Shown: positions 10,828-23,143 of the stretch, piece by piece
Position numbering within the stretch: position 1 is the stretch's first letter
How the letters are laid out: each line of letters starts with the position of its first letter
Origin: Vicia villosa
Lineage: Eukaryota > Streptophyta > Magnoliopsida > Fabales > Fabaceae
Reading direction: 5' to 3'
Assembly (NCBI RefSeq): GCF_029867415.1
Contig: NC_081186.1
Location: forward strand, 12,904,930 to 12,968,929
Length of the DNA stretch: 64,000 nucleotides
Notes under the pieces: generated by a model
Database searches by the model: none
Seen by the model: the letters and a program-made list of their open reading frames with translations, nothing else
Told to the model about the DNA's origin: nothing
Translations under genes and position numbers: made by a program

Positions 10828-11487
10828 TCCTTTGGTCTTTGTAGTTTTCTTTCCTTGTTGCATCTGTTTTCCTGCATTCCTCTTTTGTAATCTTTCTTGT
10901 TGAAATCAATGAAAAGTTATTTGTGTTTCTTTCCTTTTGTCTCTTGCTTTGCATCTGAATCTTTTATGCTTTTTGATGTTATGACAAAAAGGGGGAGAAG
11001 ATAAATGATAAATGATTTGATTAATATCTATCAGTTGCTGGGTAAAGCTCCCACACATTTACTAACAAGAACTGCAAGTTCTATATGGTTTAAGTGTTTT
11101 GCAGGTATAAAGAAGTGAAGAAAATCTTCAAAGCAAACACAAGAAGCAAAACCATAAGAAGCGTTATTCTGTAAAAAGAGTAAGCTTATGGAAACTGAAG
11201 CAAGCTGAGTGCTGTCAAGCTTCAGAATCAGAAGCACTGATAATAGAATTTGATCCATATTTGTCTATTTGCTCTGACAAAATTCTATTTGCTCTGATAC
11301 ATTATTTTAGCCTATATGGCTCTGATACATATCATGTGTTCTAATATACATTTTATGTTCTGACTCGTTCATGCTGACTTTTGTCGTTTAGTTTTTGTTC
11401 TGTAACATTTCAGGATGTAGAGATGCTCTGATGATGCTCTGGTACATTCAACAATGTTCTGATACAAATCTAGCATGAAGTGATGTT

Positions 11488-11830
11488 GGTAGAAATTCAA
11501 AGCTCTGAAGCTATCCGAGGGAAGCAGAAATCAGAGGCTGTGAATGTTCTAAAGATCCAGAAAACTCAAGTTCTGAAGCTGTCCTAAATGGAAGCAGAAA
11601 TCAGAAGCTGTGAATGTTCTGAAGATCAAAGAAATTCAAGTTCTGAAGCTGTCCTAGATGGAAGCAGGAATCAGAAGTTGTGAATGTTCTGAAGATCAAA
11701 GAAATTCAAGTTCTGAAGCTGTCCTAAATGGAAGCAGGAATCAGAAGCTATGAGTGTTCTAGGGATCTAAAGAAATTCAAGTTCTGAAGCTGTCCAATGG
11801 AAGCAGAAGTCAGAAGCTATGAATTCTCTG
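11488..11830 (+). repeat. About 70-bp tandem repeat upstream of the 3' LTR, copy 1
   Basis: About five units share the core AAATTCAAGTTCTGAAGCTG..GAAGCAG.AATCAGAAGC..TGAATGTTCTGAAGATC. Copy 2 has about four such units (32222-32500). Unit number differs between copies, as expected for a repeat in the element 3' untranslated region. Confidence 0.8.
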
Positions 11831-11907
11831 AAGACAGAAGCTTATGTGATCGTCTCTACCGAAATAATCAGGGAAGTCTTTTATTAAAGTTCTTCGAGTA
11901 TTTATTT

Positions 11908-11957
11908 CAGGGGGAGATTATTTATCTCAGGGGGAGATTGTTAATCTCAGGGGGAGA
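11908..11957 (+). promoter_or_regulatory. Triple polypurine-tract-like motif, copy 1
   Basis: TCAGGGGGAGA occurs three times at 20-bp spacing, about 110 bp before the true polypurine tract. AAAAAGGGGGAGAAG also occurs at about 10986-11000. Multiple polypurine motifs are a reported hallmark of sireviruses. Confidence 0.75.
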
Positions 11958-12057
11958 CATATTCACATGCTTATGCTATAGCTGTGTAATTTGTCTTTTG
12001 CCGACTGCTCTTTCTGATCGCAAATTCATATCATTTATATATGTTTTTGTCATCATC

Positions 12058-12071
12058 AAAAAGGGGGAGAT
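12058..12071 (+). other. Polypurine tract of sirevirus copy 1
   Basis: AAAAAGGGGGAGAT directly abuts the 3' LTR; it primes plus-strand DNA synthesis. Confidence 0.9.
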
Positions 12072-13277
12072 TGTTAGAACAAGATTTGTTCTGATCAATT
12101 ATCTTAGTTTTGATGATAACAATAATATGAATTTTGCTTAAGATAATATGGTACTCTAATCCAATGCAATTTCCTTTTCAGGAAATATATAAAGAGTATG
12201 CATAATTCAGCGCTCAGAAGCTTTGTCTCAAAGGGTTCAGCATGCAACATCAGAACATGGTCTGGCAAGACATCAGAAGATGGTCGAAGCAGAATCAGAA
12301 CATGGGTCTATGGAAGCATAAGAAGAACATGAGATCAGAAGCACTGAAGTTCTGATGGTATCACGCTCAGAAGCACTTCAAGGTCAGAAGATCAGAAGAT
12401 GCTTTGCACCAAGCTGTTTGACTCTGATGATATTCAAACGTTGTATTCACAAACATCAGATCAGAAGGAAGTACATGTGGCAGACTACGCTGACTGACAA
12501 AAGGAACGTTAGAAGCTATTAAAGGCAACGTCAGTAGACACAGCGTGAACAAGGCTCGAGGTAGTTGACAAAAGCGTATAACATTAAATGCGATGCTGTA
12601 CGGAACACGCAAAGCATTAAATGCACTCAACGGTCATCTTCTCCAACGCCTATAAATATGAAGTTCTGATGAGAAGCAAGGTTAACGATTCTGAACAAAA
12701 CAACTCATATTAACTTGCTGAAACTCTGTTCTATTCAAAGCTCAGAATCTTCATCTTCATCAAAGCTCACTACATTGCTGTTGTAATATATTAGTGAGAT
12801 TAAGCTTAAACGTTAAGAGAAATATCACAGTTTGTGATTATAGCTTTTAAGAAGCAATTGTAATACTCTTAGAATTGATTACATTAAGTTGTAAGGAACT
12901 AGAGTGATCGTGTGGATCAGAATACTCTAGGAAGTCTTAGAGGTTATCTAAGCAGGTTGTAACTAGAGTGATCGTGTGGATCAGAATACTCTAGAAAGTC
13001 TTAGAGGGTATCTAAGCAGTTGTTCCTGGAGTGATCAGTGTGTGATCAGAAGACTCTGGAAGACTTAGTTGCTGACTAAGTGGAAAACCATTGTAATCCG
13101 TGCGATTAGTGGATTAAATCCTCAGTTGAGGTAAATCATCTCTGCGGGGGTGGACTGGAGTAGTTTAGTTAACAGCGAACCAGGATAAAAATAACTGTGC
13201 AATTTATTTTTATCGGTCAAGTTTTTAAAGCTACACTTATTCAAACCCCCCCTTTCTAAGTGTTTTTCTATCCTTCA
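12072..13277 (+). repeat. 3' LTR of sirevirus copy 1
   Basis: Same length as the 5' LTR and identical except at two positions I could find (CATAAGAAG for CATCAGAAG near 12320; AGCGAACC for AGCAAACC near 13176). Followed by the AACTG duplication. Confidence 0.95.
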
Positions 13278-13282
13278 AACTG

Positions 13283-13579
13283 GCTTTCCAGAATGAGCAG
13301 CACCGTCACCAGACCACATATCCTAGTCACTTCCGTATGATGGAAGCTACCCAAGGTACCCTCCTTGGTAGGACATAAGAGCTACAAGCGGCAAGTGCCG
13401 TTTTGACAGAGAGGATGAAGCAGCTAGCATTAGGAAGAGAGCGCCGCCGTCGTAGCCGTAGCCGCCGTTCCGACCAAGACGGTGAGGGAGCAATGTCCGA
13501 TTTAAGTGTGGGAGGAGCATTTATCGCTTTCAGGTACCTCCTACCGGCCTTATCTTGGAACATAGGGGACAATGTCTGA
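13283..13579 (+). pseudogene. Displaced C-terminal part of env-like copy 2
   Basis: Beyond the AACTG target duplication the frame of the 2490 ORF resumes without a shift. It encodes a Q/H-rich helical stretch, an in-frame TAA at about 13376, a basic arginine/serine-rich run (RERRRRSRSRR, about 13436-13473) and ends at TGA 13577-13579. The basic tail may bind nucleic acid, but that is inference. The stops at 3678 and about 13376 mean the gene was decaying already or continues to decay. Confidence 0.5.
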
Positions 13580-13611
13580 TTTAAGTGTGGGAGGAGCATT
13601 TATCGCTTTCA
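13491..13611 (+). repeat. 79-bp spaced duplication of Athila 3' phrase
   Basis: A 42-bp block beginning CAATGT(C/T)(C/T)GATTTAAGTG occurs at 13491-13532 and again at 13570-13611, differing at very few positions. The phrase AAGTGTGGGAGGA recurs just before the LTR (about 40258-40270), where it forms the likely polypurine tract. Confidence 0.85.
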
Positions 13612-14526
13612 TTTCCTGCTTTCATTTCCCTTCAGCATGTTTTTGCTTTCTTAGTTAATAATAAAATGCATGTGATAGACGAGTCCTTATGCATAATGTA
13701 TACCCTTTCCCCCACCCTTAGACTTACAAAATTTTATTTTCCAAAGGAAATTATGGTTGTTTTTAAGGATTTGGGCTACGAGACAGGTTCTGGATAGGTT
13801 TGTTTTATCTTAGGTACTAGTTTTTTTCGAAAAAAATTGTTATCGTTTTAGCACCTTAAGCCTTATGAAATAGTTAGATTAGACCCCCTTTAATTCCATT
13901 ATGCTTTGACTGTAAATAAATTGTACATATAGGTCCTTAAGTAGTTTATCTTAGCAGTCGGCTCCGGCCTAAGCATGCTCTAAGTATAGGATCGATGAAT
14001 ATAAGTGAATGATCTATATTTTTGCCTAAAAAAGTAAAAAAAATATATATATACGTGTGCAACTATGAGTTGGGCGATCCTCACAAGATTATTTAACTCG
14101 AGATTGTTGTAAGCACCGATAAAAACAAAGAAAAAAAATTATAAAAGGCACACCCGTTGTAGTTGGTCCAGAGGTATCTGGTGCTGGACTAGGTAGGGAG
14201 GACTACGGTCCGATCCCCTACAACTTCAAGTGGGCGAAATAAAAGGGGTTACACTAACTCTTGTAGCAGAGCCCTGTTACTTGAGATCAGAGTCACTAAC
14301 CGGTCACTATACCATGAGTATGTACGGATAACGGGCTTAATGTGATTGCACCTGAATGAAAAAGGACCTCGTACCAAAAAGAGTCTTAGCATAGTAGAAT
14401 TTTAGGGGTCAGTCTGCATACTTATGAGGCTCATGTTCGCATTCTTGCGTTTAGTGTTACCACGATACCCTTAGTTCGGATAACTAGTGCCTAGTAACAC
14501 ACCTTTACTCGAACTTAGAAGCCTTC
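13612..14526 (+). other. Athila-like 3' noncoding region
   Basis: No convincing gene. It contains several poly(A/T) runs and a tRNA-like block at 14150-14230, and ends at the CCTTC target site of Ogre-like element A. It continues after 40179. Confidence 0.5.
14150..14235 (+). other. tRNA-like (polymerase III box) segment
   Basis: TAGTTGGTCCAGAGG resembles an A box and GGTCCGATCCC, about 45 bp on, a B box. Flanking GTTGTAG and CTACAAC can pair as a 7-bp stem. It does not fold into a full tRNA, so it is a tRNA-derived remnant (for example a SINE head) or chance. Confidence 0.3.
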
Positions 14527-17500
14527 TGCCATACCCTAAAATTTTCCCATCTCATTTCTCTTAATTCAAACTCATATCAAAGTTCAAGGCTCAAAGACAT
14601 CCCTCCTAAACAAAGGCTCAAGAAACTAGGGTTTCTGGTTTCCTGAAGAAAATCAATGAACCAAAGCCCCAAAATGAATTTCTTTGCAAAGAGGCCCACA
14701 ATTTTATGATCCAATCTTGCTATACAAGTCATCTAGAAGTCCCAATCTGAATGCCACGAATTTTTAATCATTATTTGATTTTTAGTGAATTTAATTCATT
14801 AAAAAATGGATGGAAATCAAAGATTTGGGAAAATTGTGAAGAGATTTGATTTAATTTTGATTATCAACTAATTCCAATCATCAATTACACCCCACAATCA
14901 TTCCAAATTCGTGCAAAGTAGAATGGGGGAGATTGAATCAAATATTGGCCAATTTTAGAAAGAATAAAAATAAAATTCCAAATCAAATTCAATTCTTGAT
15001 TCAAGGAAGATTCATCCATATTTTAGTGACCTAAAATCATCTTTATATGCCAAAACATGTGCAGATGCTAAAAAAGAGGATTGGCAGCCGAAGAAACCCC
15101 TAACTCGTGCCTTCAAGAATCAAAGAAAATTCAAAATCAATTGGAAGTTTCAGGTCAATTCAAAACATTTGAAAGGTCCAAGAACGTTCCCTGAAGATTT
15201 CTGATGTGATTAGGATCGTTGCCAATCCTCTAGACATCAAGAACACGCGCGTATTGGTCTACGGTTTGTCATTCTTTTTTTCGTTCGATAAGCATGATAT
15301 AAGCATCTTTAAAGAGACTCGATTGCATATTCATATTTGCTTTGATGTTCAGAACGATTCTGGAAACGTAATTGTGTTTTTATGCCGGTATGAAAGAGAT
15401 ACCATTGTTAGGTTTAAAGCTCCCAATTTGGGGTTTTCTAATATAGGTAAAATCAGAATAAATCAGTGCCATAATCATGCTCAGGGACGCTGGACGATCC
15501 CCTTGGTGTGGTCGCGCCAAATTTTTGTACTGTTTTGGGGTTCCTTTGATTTTTACAGGTGTAGAAAGTATGGCTCTTTTAAAGCGTCCATACAAAAGCG
15601 GTGTAAAAAAGGCGTTTCAGGTTTTGGTGGAGAAGATGACTTGGTGGCGTCATCTTATTGGTCTGTTTCAAACAAAAAAGGGCGCGTTCCCTTTCAGGTG
15701 GCTAAGGGATTTGGTGGTTTGCTCTCCACGTTATCACGCTGCACCCACGTCCTCTGACCATCAGATCAAGCCAAGCTCTGATCTAACGTTCCTAAAGCTG
15801 CAGGCGCATGGTGGACCCTCAGCGCGCGCCAGACAAGATTACAAGTTAAGAATTCTTTAATTTTTTTTTACTTTTAATTATACAATTTAGTTTTTCTATT
15901 TATTTGTTTATGTTTATTTTTCAAAAACTATTTTAAATACTCCCTCTTAGTAAAAATTGTTACTAACTTTCTTTTTATAAAAAATATAAAAAATAAAAAA
16001 AAATATTTATTTGTTTTAATTATTATTAAATAATTTTATTTTAATTGTTTTAAATTGATTTAAATTGTTTAAATTACTTATTTAATTTTTATTCATTGAT
16101 TAAAAAATATATATTAGGGTTAGATATTTAATCGAAACTTTATTTTCACCGATTTAATTAATTAGGTTAAAAAACTAATAATTAATTAATTTGTTTTTTT
16201 ATTATTCTATTAACCGTGGTTAACTTGTGCCCTAATCAGGGTTTACGAAGATCGTGCCTACACTGAAATTTTTGCTTTTTTTTGTGTGTGCAGTTTTTCA
16301 GGGTTGCCATCATGGTTTGTCCGACTACGCGCCACGCCAATCGAGAAGCTAAGTCCTGATTCTATACTTATTTAAATATTTGTTTTTTTGCCTCTTTTTA
16401 TTAAATTAGGGTTTATTCTTAAATGCCAATGAACTCTTCCTACACTCACCCTCTTTGTTGTTTATTTTTCCTTTTCCAATTTTTAGGGTTAACCAACCGG
16501 TCAAAGTTCGATTAGTCGGTAACCCTAAAATTCAATCTATTTTATTTCTCTTTTTCTATTATTACTTATGTCAGACTTGCTGCTTTATTGGGGTTTATTC
16601 TTATTGCTTTTTCTCCCCATCCCCGTGGCTTATTATGTACATGTTCCTGGTTTGTATTGCTTGGCCTTGAAGGCACTTAACCTTGTTTATATTACTGCGT
16701 GGTTAGTAATTTAGGGTGTGTAACTTATGAACTGAATTTAGAATAATTAATTTTACAAGCTAAATTATTTTGAATTAATCACGTGATTGTGCACCCACAC
16801 ACCTTTTATGGTACCCCTCTTGTTGCCTGTTGCCTGTTGCCTTTTTGCCTTGTGTTTTTCAGTGCAGAATAGCCAAGTCCCTCTAATACGAGGACGCCTC
16901 AGCAATGTTGCCCTCAGTTCATTCAGATCATAAGTCCCAATGACGCTGCCTTCGATTTGCTAATATGATCTCGTCCCTCGAAGTTGCCTACGAAATGCTG
17001 AGGCGTCCTCTGGTTGCCTAATAATGGCTATTCTGATCCTTCCCTTAGACTATCTGCCTTCTCTATGGCTAGGGACAGTCTTATGGCGAACGATGATTCG
17101 ACGACCCTTTAACCTCCAAATAAAAGGACTTCCTTACCCTCCTATGGTATGGATAGCCCTAAAAGGCTAAAAGAACATTTTTCATCTAACCAGGTAATTT
17201 GCCCCTAATTGCTTTGCTCTAGTTTAAAATTCTTTTTCTACCCTTTTTCTAAAAACTCATAAGGCTACGCTCATTTACGAGTTAAAGTCTTTATTTCTTC
17301 TTCTTCTTCTACATTTCTAAACTTTTTGTTTCAAAACTAAAGAGCAAAGCAATTAAGAGCCCATGGAAAACCATGGATGCAAAGGGTGCCTTACACCTTC
17401 CATTTGTATAAATTACCCCCCGAACTCAGTTTTCTTTTAAAAAGGTTTTTTCTGTTCTTTTAGCCTTTTATTAATTTGGATAAAATAAAAGTCGGTGGCG

Positions 17501-17550
17501 ACTCTTGCTTACCGCGACATTCTGAATAAAAGTCAGTTTACCGTATTACA
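14527..17550 (+). repeat. 5' LTR of Ogre-like element A
   Basis: Starts TGCCATACC (TGTCATACC in the 3' copy) and ends CCGTATTACA. It holds frames of 183 and 127 codons (15206-15757, 15477-15860) that match no family I know; the second is also open in the 3' LTR. Confidence 0.9.
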
Positions 17551-17554
17551 GAAC

Positions 17555-17572
17555 TGGCGACTATGCTGGGGA
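17555..17572 (+). other. Primer-binding site of Ogre-like element A
   Basis: TGGCGACTATGCTGGGG, four bases after the LTR, is the Ogre-type site reported as complementary to arginine tRNA, with A where the usual form has C (compare element B, TGGCGACTCTGCTGGGG). Confidence 0.75.
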
Positions 17573-18390
17573 GAATTTTCTAATAAAAGAGGGGTTACCT
17601 TAAAAGCTTAGGATTCACTTAAAGGTTTTCTATTGTTTGATTTGTTTGCTTTATTTTTCAGGGACGCTTTGGGAATAAATGAAGGACGTATCCTACACCC
17701 GGATTCAAGAACACTTAAGTTAGGAGCGGCTTAGTCATGGAGACCTCCCTTATGCATGCTTGAGATTGGTCAAAATGAAGTTCGCACTTGAGTTAGACCT
17801 CCACTGGTTGTTGTGTACCTCTTTTGCATGAGAGAGATTTATGCATGTATCTTTGGGTGCGTCGGAGCTCAGGGACCTTTAGTCACCTATAACCCATCTT
17901 AACTTTTAGGAACATAGTGAGAGGGCTATTCTTGGTGCTTGCCAAGTTATGGTCGCGACCCGATACTACAGTTCAGATAGGTCCTTTCTCAAAGTATCAT
18001 TGCATGATGCGAATGTATCATGTCTGAGGGTGCTTTAGAAGGGCTGAAAATTCTGAATAACTCATAGAACCCGTTGCTGATATCATCCTTATCCTTAGAA
18101 ATACCTTGGGGAAGGGTATCTCACACTAAACTCCATGCAAGACAAGCCTAAGGAAATTGTGTGACTTGTGTGACTTGTTTGTGTTTGCTACTAACCTTCG
18201 TTTCCTTGCAGGTTTTGTTAAAAGGACTTGTTTGTCCTTACTATCTCACATTATGCCTAATGAACTGCATTCGCATAACATCATGACATCATAAGCATAA
18301 CAGGATTTAACTAACCCTTTCAAGGATCTTAGGGATTTAGGGCGCACAATTTCAGGTACCTCTATCAAAGGTTGATTTCCTAATCAAGGG
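17573..18390 (+). other. 5' internal leader of element A
   Basis: Noncoding. It aligns by eye with the leader of element B (22361-23140): shared blocks include CTACACCCGGATTCAAG, CAGATAGGTCCTTTCTCAA and CATTGCATGATGCGAATG. It is interrupted at 18390 by the LTR of element B. Confidence 0.7.
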
Positions 18391-21300
18391 TGTCATACCC
18401 CAAAATTTGCCCACCATATTTTACACTCTGGCTCATTTGAATATCAGACACTCAAGACATGACGGACTGTACTAACAACCTTAAAACTAGGGTTTTGCCT
18501 TTCTCAAAGGAAGGTCAGGTTCTGATACCTCTAATGGACTTCATGGCCTCTCATATGATTCAAATAATCCTCAGTCCAAGTTTCAAGCCCTAATTCAAAA
18601 GATTGCCCAGCCAACAGATCAAACAGTCAACAATCGACTAATTTGATCTGAAAGTCAACTGTGGTCAAAGTACAGTCAAAACTCCTGATTTTTTGTCAAC
18701 AACTTTGTTTTGAAGTATAATTCACCATTTGATCAAGAATTGATCATGGTTTAACAAGGAAAGATCAGAAATTAACAATCCCAAAAGTCCTAAATTAGGG
18801 TTTTCATATGAGAAAGTCAACTGAACTTTGACCAGCCATAACTTTCACATGGAACATCATAAATTTCCCATCCAAAGCTCATTTTGAAGGAAATTGAATT
18901 CTCTACAACTTTGTCTCTCACATGCCAAGGCCAGAAATGCACCATTTGGGAGATATGAGCCAAAACATTACAGGTCCTCCGAAAGGATTGAAAAAAAGTC
19001 ATTTTTTCTCAAAGCTCATAACATGAACATGGAAGACTCAATTGAGATGAAACCAAAAGGAGCCTTTAGGGGACCCTTTAAGCTTTCTAAAAAGTCCTAG
19101 AACACTTCCATACCATAAAAAATGAGAGAGATATGCTAGGTACAAATTGGTCGATTTTCAAGAAAATTGTGAAACCTTAATTAGCAAAATACATACTTTT
19201 GAGTAATGGGCCTTTGATATTATAATTCTCACGAAATATTAAGTATATGGGAGGCCCATAAACCAAAAATTATTTATTTTATGATATTATTTCATTTACC
19301 TTTGAGTTTATTTATTTAACTTCAAAATAAATTAAATAAAATCATATTTTGAATAAATGAAAGAGATTATGGAATATTCTCTCATATAATCAGATTATAT
19401 CTCATCTAATGACCAAAATTACGAGGAATATGCAAGAAATAGGATTGAACTAAATATAGAAAGATTGAATGCAAATTTTCATATCAAATCTTTTACAATC
19501 AATCAAATGTTTTCTCTCCAAGTTTGCTAACCTAATTCCAACCCTTATATATACATGAAGACATTTAGAATAGGGGAGGACGAAAAAACAGAAGGAAGAG
19601 CAGCAACAAAAGCTAGGGTTTTTACCTCAAAATATTCATTCAAACTTGCACCATGAAACCCCGACTTGCAGCCATTCTATAAGGGTTACATTCATCCATT
19701 CGCGCTCCTGAGATGATGTCAGGTAGGTTAGAATCAAGGTATGAGTTCTGCAACCCTCAAAAGTTCCATGTCCAACGTGCCATAACCATGCATGTTTTGA
19801 ATTTCTTGTATCTCTTGATTAAAGGCGTTTCAATTGAATATGATTGCATGCATGAGTTCCTGGCATTGTACATATGAGGTTTAAACCTTTGGTGTGGAGT
19901 CTTGAAGCCCCTAGAGCAAAACGCCATTGCTAGGGCAAGCAAGACCTTCTCTTTCGTTTTCATGGTTCCAGGCAGTTTTAGAACGAACCAATGGAACCAG
20001 CATACTCGCGAGATTGTGTTTGTTTGATCTGGGCACGATTTGATCTTACCCCATGCGTTTGTATCAAGTTTTAATTTTCCAGGGAAGATTCGCAGCAAAA
20101 ATCGCAGGTAACAACGTATGTAAATCCGCAGGAAATCTGGGGAAGACGATGAATAGTATCAAAGACTTGTTGACTGACACGCGTGGCAAATGGATTGGCC
20201 AGTCAAATAAATTGTTCTCTCTCTGCTCCTCATTGGACCACGCGCGAGGAAATGGGCCCCGTTTCTTGGTTTGTTTGACTATTTTTTCCAATTAAATGAT
20301 GTGTTACGTATATATTATATGCTGGTCATTGCTTTCACAAATAGAGAACGCAAGTTAGTTGGTAAAGGGATGTTGCTGGTGAGCGAAAGGCGTGGGTTCG
20401 ATTCCCCGTCCCCATAAATTGCTTTTATCAAATTAAACTGCAGGATCACGTGTGTATTGCCTAAGGGAGACCACCATGCGCCACGCACGTTCGCCCTCAG
20501 ATCTTCCCAGCGACTGGATCCGACGCTCCAGGAACGTGCTACACAGGATCCAATACCAGGTTTTCAATTTCCTTTTTTTCCTTTTATTATTTTTCTTTAT
20601 TCCAATTTTTTCTTTTGTTTCTTTTTAAAAAAAAACCTTTTTCTTTTTAAAAATTTAGATTAGTTTTATTTACCAAAACCTTTTTTTAAAAAGAAAAACT
20701 TAGTTTTATATACACATGTCATTTTAGTTAATTAATGATTAATTTAATTCAAATTAATTAGATAAAAAATAATTAGGATCAACATTCAATTAATTTTAGG
20801 TTTAATAATTTTTAAATTAATCAGGTTAAACAATTTAATAATTAATTTTAGGCTTAGCCTTTAAAATTCACAAACCGTAGATAACCGAGTGAAACCTTTA
20901 TCTAAAATTGTTCCCATTAACTGTAGGTTAATATCAACAATGTAAGAGTTGTCTATTAACTATAAGTTTTTTTACCCTTAGGTTTTAATCTTTGGGGTTG
21001 TCTAGGTTTTTAACCATGTTTTTTGTCTTAACTATATTTTATTTGACTTTTCATTCTCCTTTTTCTGCTTTTATTTTCGCGCCCAGTTCTTTTCCTTTTC
21101 ATTCTGGTTTTTCAGGGTTGATCAAAGATCTTTCGACCACGCGCCGCACCCGATAAAAAGCTACGTTTTATAATTTCTTTGTTTAATAATATTTTTTTAT
21201 TTTTTTCCTTTGATTAAAATAGGGTTTTGTTCAATAGTGATGAATTGCTCCTACACTCACCCCCTATTATTTTCTTTTTAATTTCCAGAGCAGATCAAAG

Positions 21301-22338
21301 GTTCGAGGGAGATCAAAGCGTTCAAGGATATTTAAAACTAATTATTGATCCCCTTATTTTTCCGCCTTTAAAATTTCCGCCCACAGGTGTTTATTGTAAT
21401 AGTGTAGGACCATTAAACTGTTTTAAATTTCTGTATACTATTAAACTGTGTGGTTAGTAAATTTGGGAGTGAAAAGATTAATTAACTGAACGATAGCTCA
21501 CTAATTCAAGATAAATACTCGAATCTAACTCATGTGATTGCTGCACACACGCACCTTTAAGGTACCCCTCTTGTTGCCTGTTGCCTTCGATTTCGATCAA
21601 ATAGTCAAGTCCCTTCGAATATAGGGATACCTTAGCTTGCTGCCTACGATTCCAAATCACTATGTCCCTCCGATAAAAGATCATAGTCCCTTCGAGTTGC
21701 CTACGATAAATATGATCTCGTCCCTCGATTAAATGGTGATAAGTCCCTTCGATTGCTAAGGTATCCTTATTGTTGCCTAATGACTATTATATCCTTCCCT
21801 AAAGACTACTTACCTCTTCATGGTGAGGACAGTTTTATGGCGAACGATGTTTTCTCGATGACCCTTCATATCCAATTGAAAAACTTCCTGCCCTCTCATG
21901 GTATGGATAGACCCTTTCGCCCGAAAGACTTAAAGAACAAGAAAGACAAACTTAGGGTAGGTAGTTCTTAATTGCTTGCTCACAATCAACTCAAAAATCA
22001 AAAGCTTTTCACACCTCCTATTTCAAAGCAATTTCAAAACAAGGCTACGCTTATTTACAAGCTAAAGTCCTTAACGAAATCTCTTTACTATTCACACACG
22101 ACATTTCAAACATTTCAAACAAATTCAAAAGCGAGCTAAGCAATCAAGAGCCCATGGATAACCATGGATGCAAAGGGTGCCTTACACCTTCGCTTTGTAT
22201 AACTTACCCCCCGAACTCAAAATCTTTTCAAAAGGTCTTTTTCTGTTCTTTTAGCCTTTCTATAAATTGGATAAAATAAAAGTCGGTGGCGACTCTTGCT
22301 ATCCGCATATTTCTAAATAGTCAGTTCACCATATTACA
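18391..22338 (+). repeat. 5' LTR of Ogre-like element B
   Basis: Starts TGTCATACCCCAAAATTTGCC and ends CATATTACA, 3948 bp. A TATATATA stretch near 19545 may be its TATA box. The terminal 1.2 kb shares blocks with the LTR of A (TGGATAAAATAAAAGTCG, ATGGATGCAAAGGGTGCC). Confidence 0.85.
20354..20416 (+). other. tRNA-like (polymerase III box) segment in LTR B
   Basis: TTAGTTGGTAAAGGG followed by GGGTTCGATTCCCCG about 32 bp on gives a near-consensus A box/B box pair. The B box is better than that at 14150. I could not build a full cloverleaf. Best read as a tRNA-derived SINE head. Confidence 0.4.
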
Positions 22339-22342
22339 GAAC

Positions 22343-22360
22343 TGGCGACTCTGCTGGGGA
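22343..22360 (+). other. Primer-binding site of Ogre-like element B
   Basis: TGGCGACTCTGCTGGGG, four bases after the LTR, is the typical Ogre/Tat primer site. Confidence 0.8.
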
Positions 22361-23143
22361 TGCTTTCGATTAAAAGAGGAGTTACCTTAAATTTTAGGAT
22401 CACTTAAATGTTTGCTTTGCTTGCTTTATTTTTAAGGTTGCTTGGGAATTAACTGAAGGACGAATCCTACACCCGGATTCAAGTACACTTAAGATTAGGA
22501 GTGGCATAGTCATGGCGACCTCTTTCACATATGTGGGAGATGAGTCAATATGAAGTTCACACTTGAGTTAGGACTCCATAGCATATGAACACCTTTCTCA
22601 AATGAGAGGGGTCTATGTATGTGTCTGTGGGTGCGCCGGAGCTCAAGGACCTTTAGTTACCCTTAACCCATCCTGGCCTTTAGGAACGTAGTGGGGGAAC
22701 TACTCTTGACAAATGTTGAGAACTAGTCGCTACCCGATGCTACAATTCAGATAGGTCCTTTCTCAAAGTATCATTGCATGATGCGAATGTATCATGTCCG
22801 AGGGTGCTTTAGAAGGGCTGACAATTCTGGATAACTTGTAGAACCCGTTGCTGAAATCTCCTTATCCAAAGAAATACCCTTGGGAAGGACACCTGATCAG
22901 ACTCCATGCAAGCCTTAAGCCAAAAATTGTGTGACTTGTTTATACTACTAACCTTCGTTTCCTTGCAGGTTTTGTTAAAAGGACTTGTTTGCCCTTACTA
23001 TCTCACACTATGCCTAATGAACTGCATTCGCATAACATCATGACATCATGACATCATAAGCATAACATGATTTAACTAACCCTTTCAAGGATCTTAGGAA
23101 TTTAGGGCACACAATTTCAAGTGCCTTTGTCAAAGACCGAATT

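Larger units (their letters stand above)
3720..13277 (+). mobile_element. Sirevirus (SIRE-type Ty1/copia), young copy 1
   Basis: Complete element of 9558 bp: LTRs 3720-4925 and 12072-13277 (both 1206 bp), tRNA primer site at 4928, gag, pol, an env-like remnant, repeated polypurine motifs and a polypurine tract at 12058-12071. It is flanked by the 5-bp duplication AACTG (3715-3719 and 13278-13282). Reading the LTRs side by side I find two substitutions. At the often-used 1.3e-8 substitutions per site per year that is under 0.1 million years. Despite this youth gag and pol hold three nonsense codons, so it may have moved using proteins from another copy. Confidence 0.95.

Noticed and set aside
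14150..14235. A functional tRNA gene
   Set aside because: Only A- and B-box-like words are present; no cloverleaf could be formed.
15206..15757. 183-codon frame in the 5' LTR of element A as a gene
   Set aside because: The matching frame in the 3' LTR is shortened by stops (for example GATTAGCATG where the 5' copy has GATAAGCATG, and GACTAGGTGG where it has GACTTGG), and there is no known domain.
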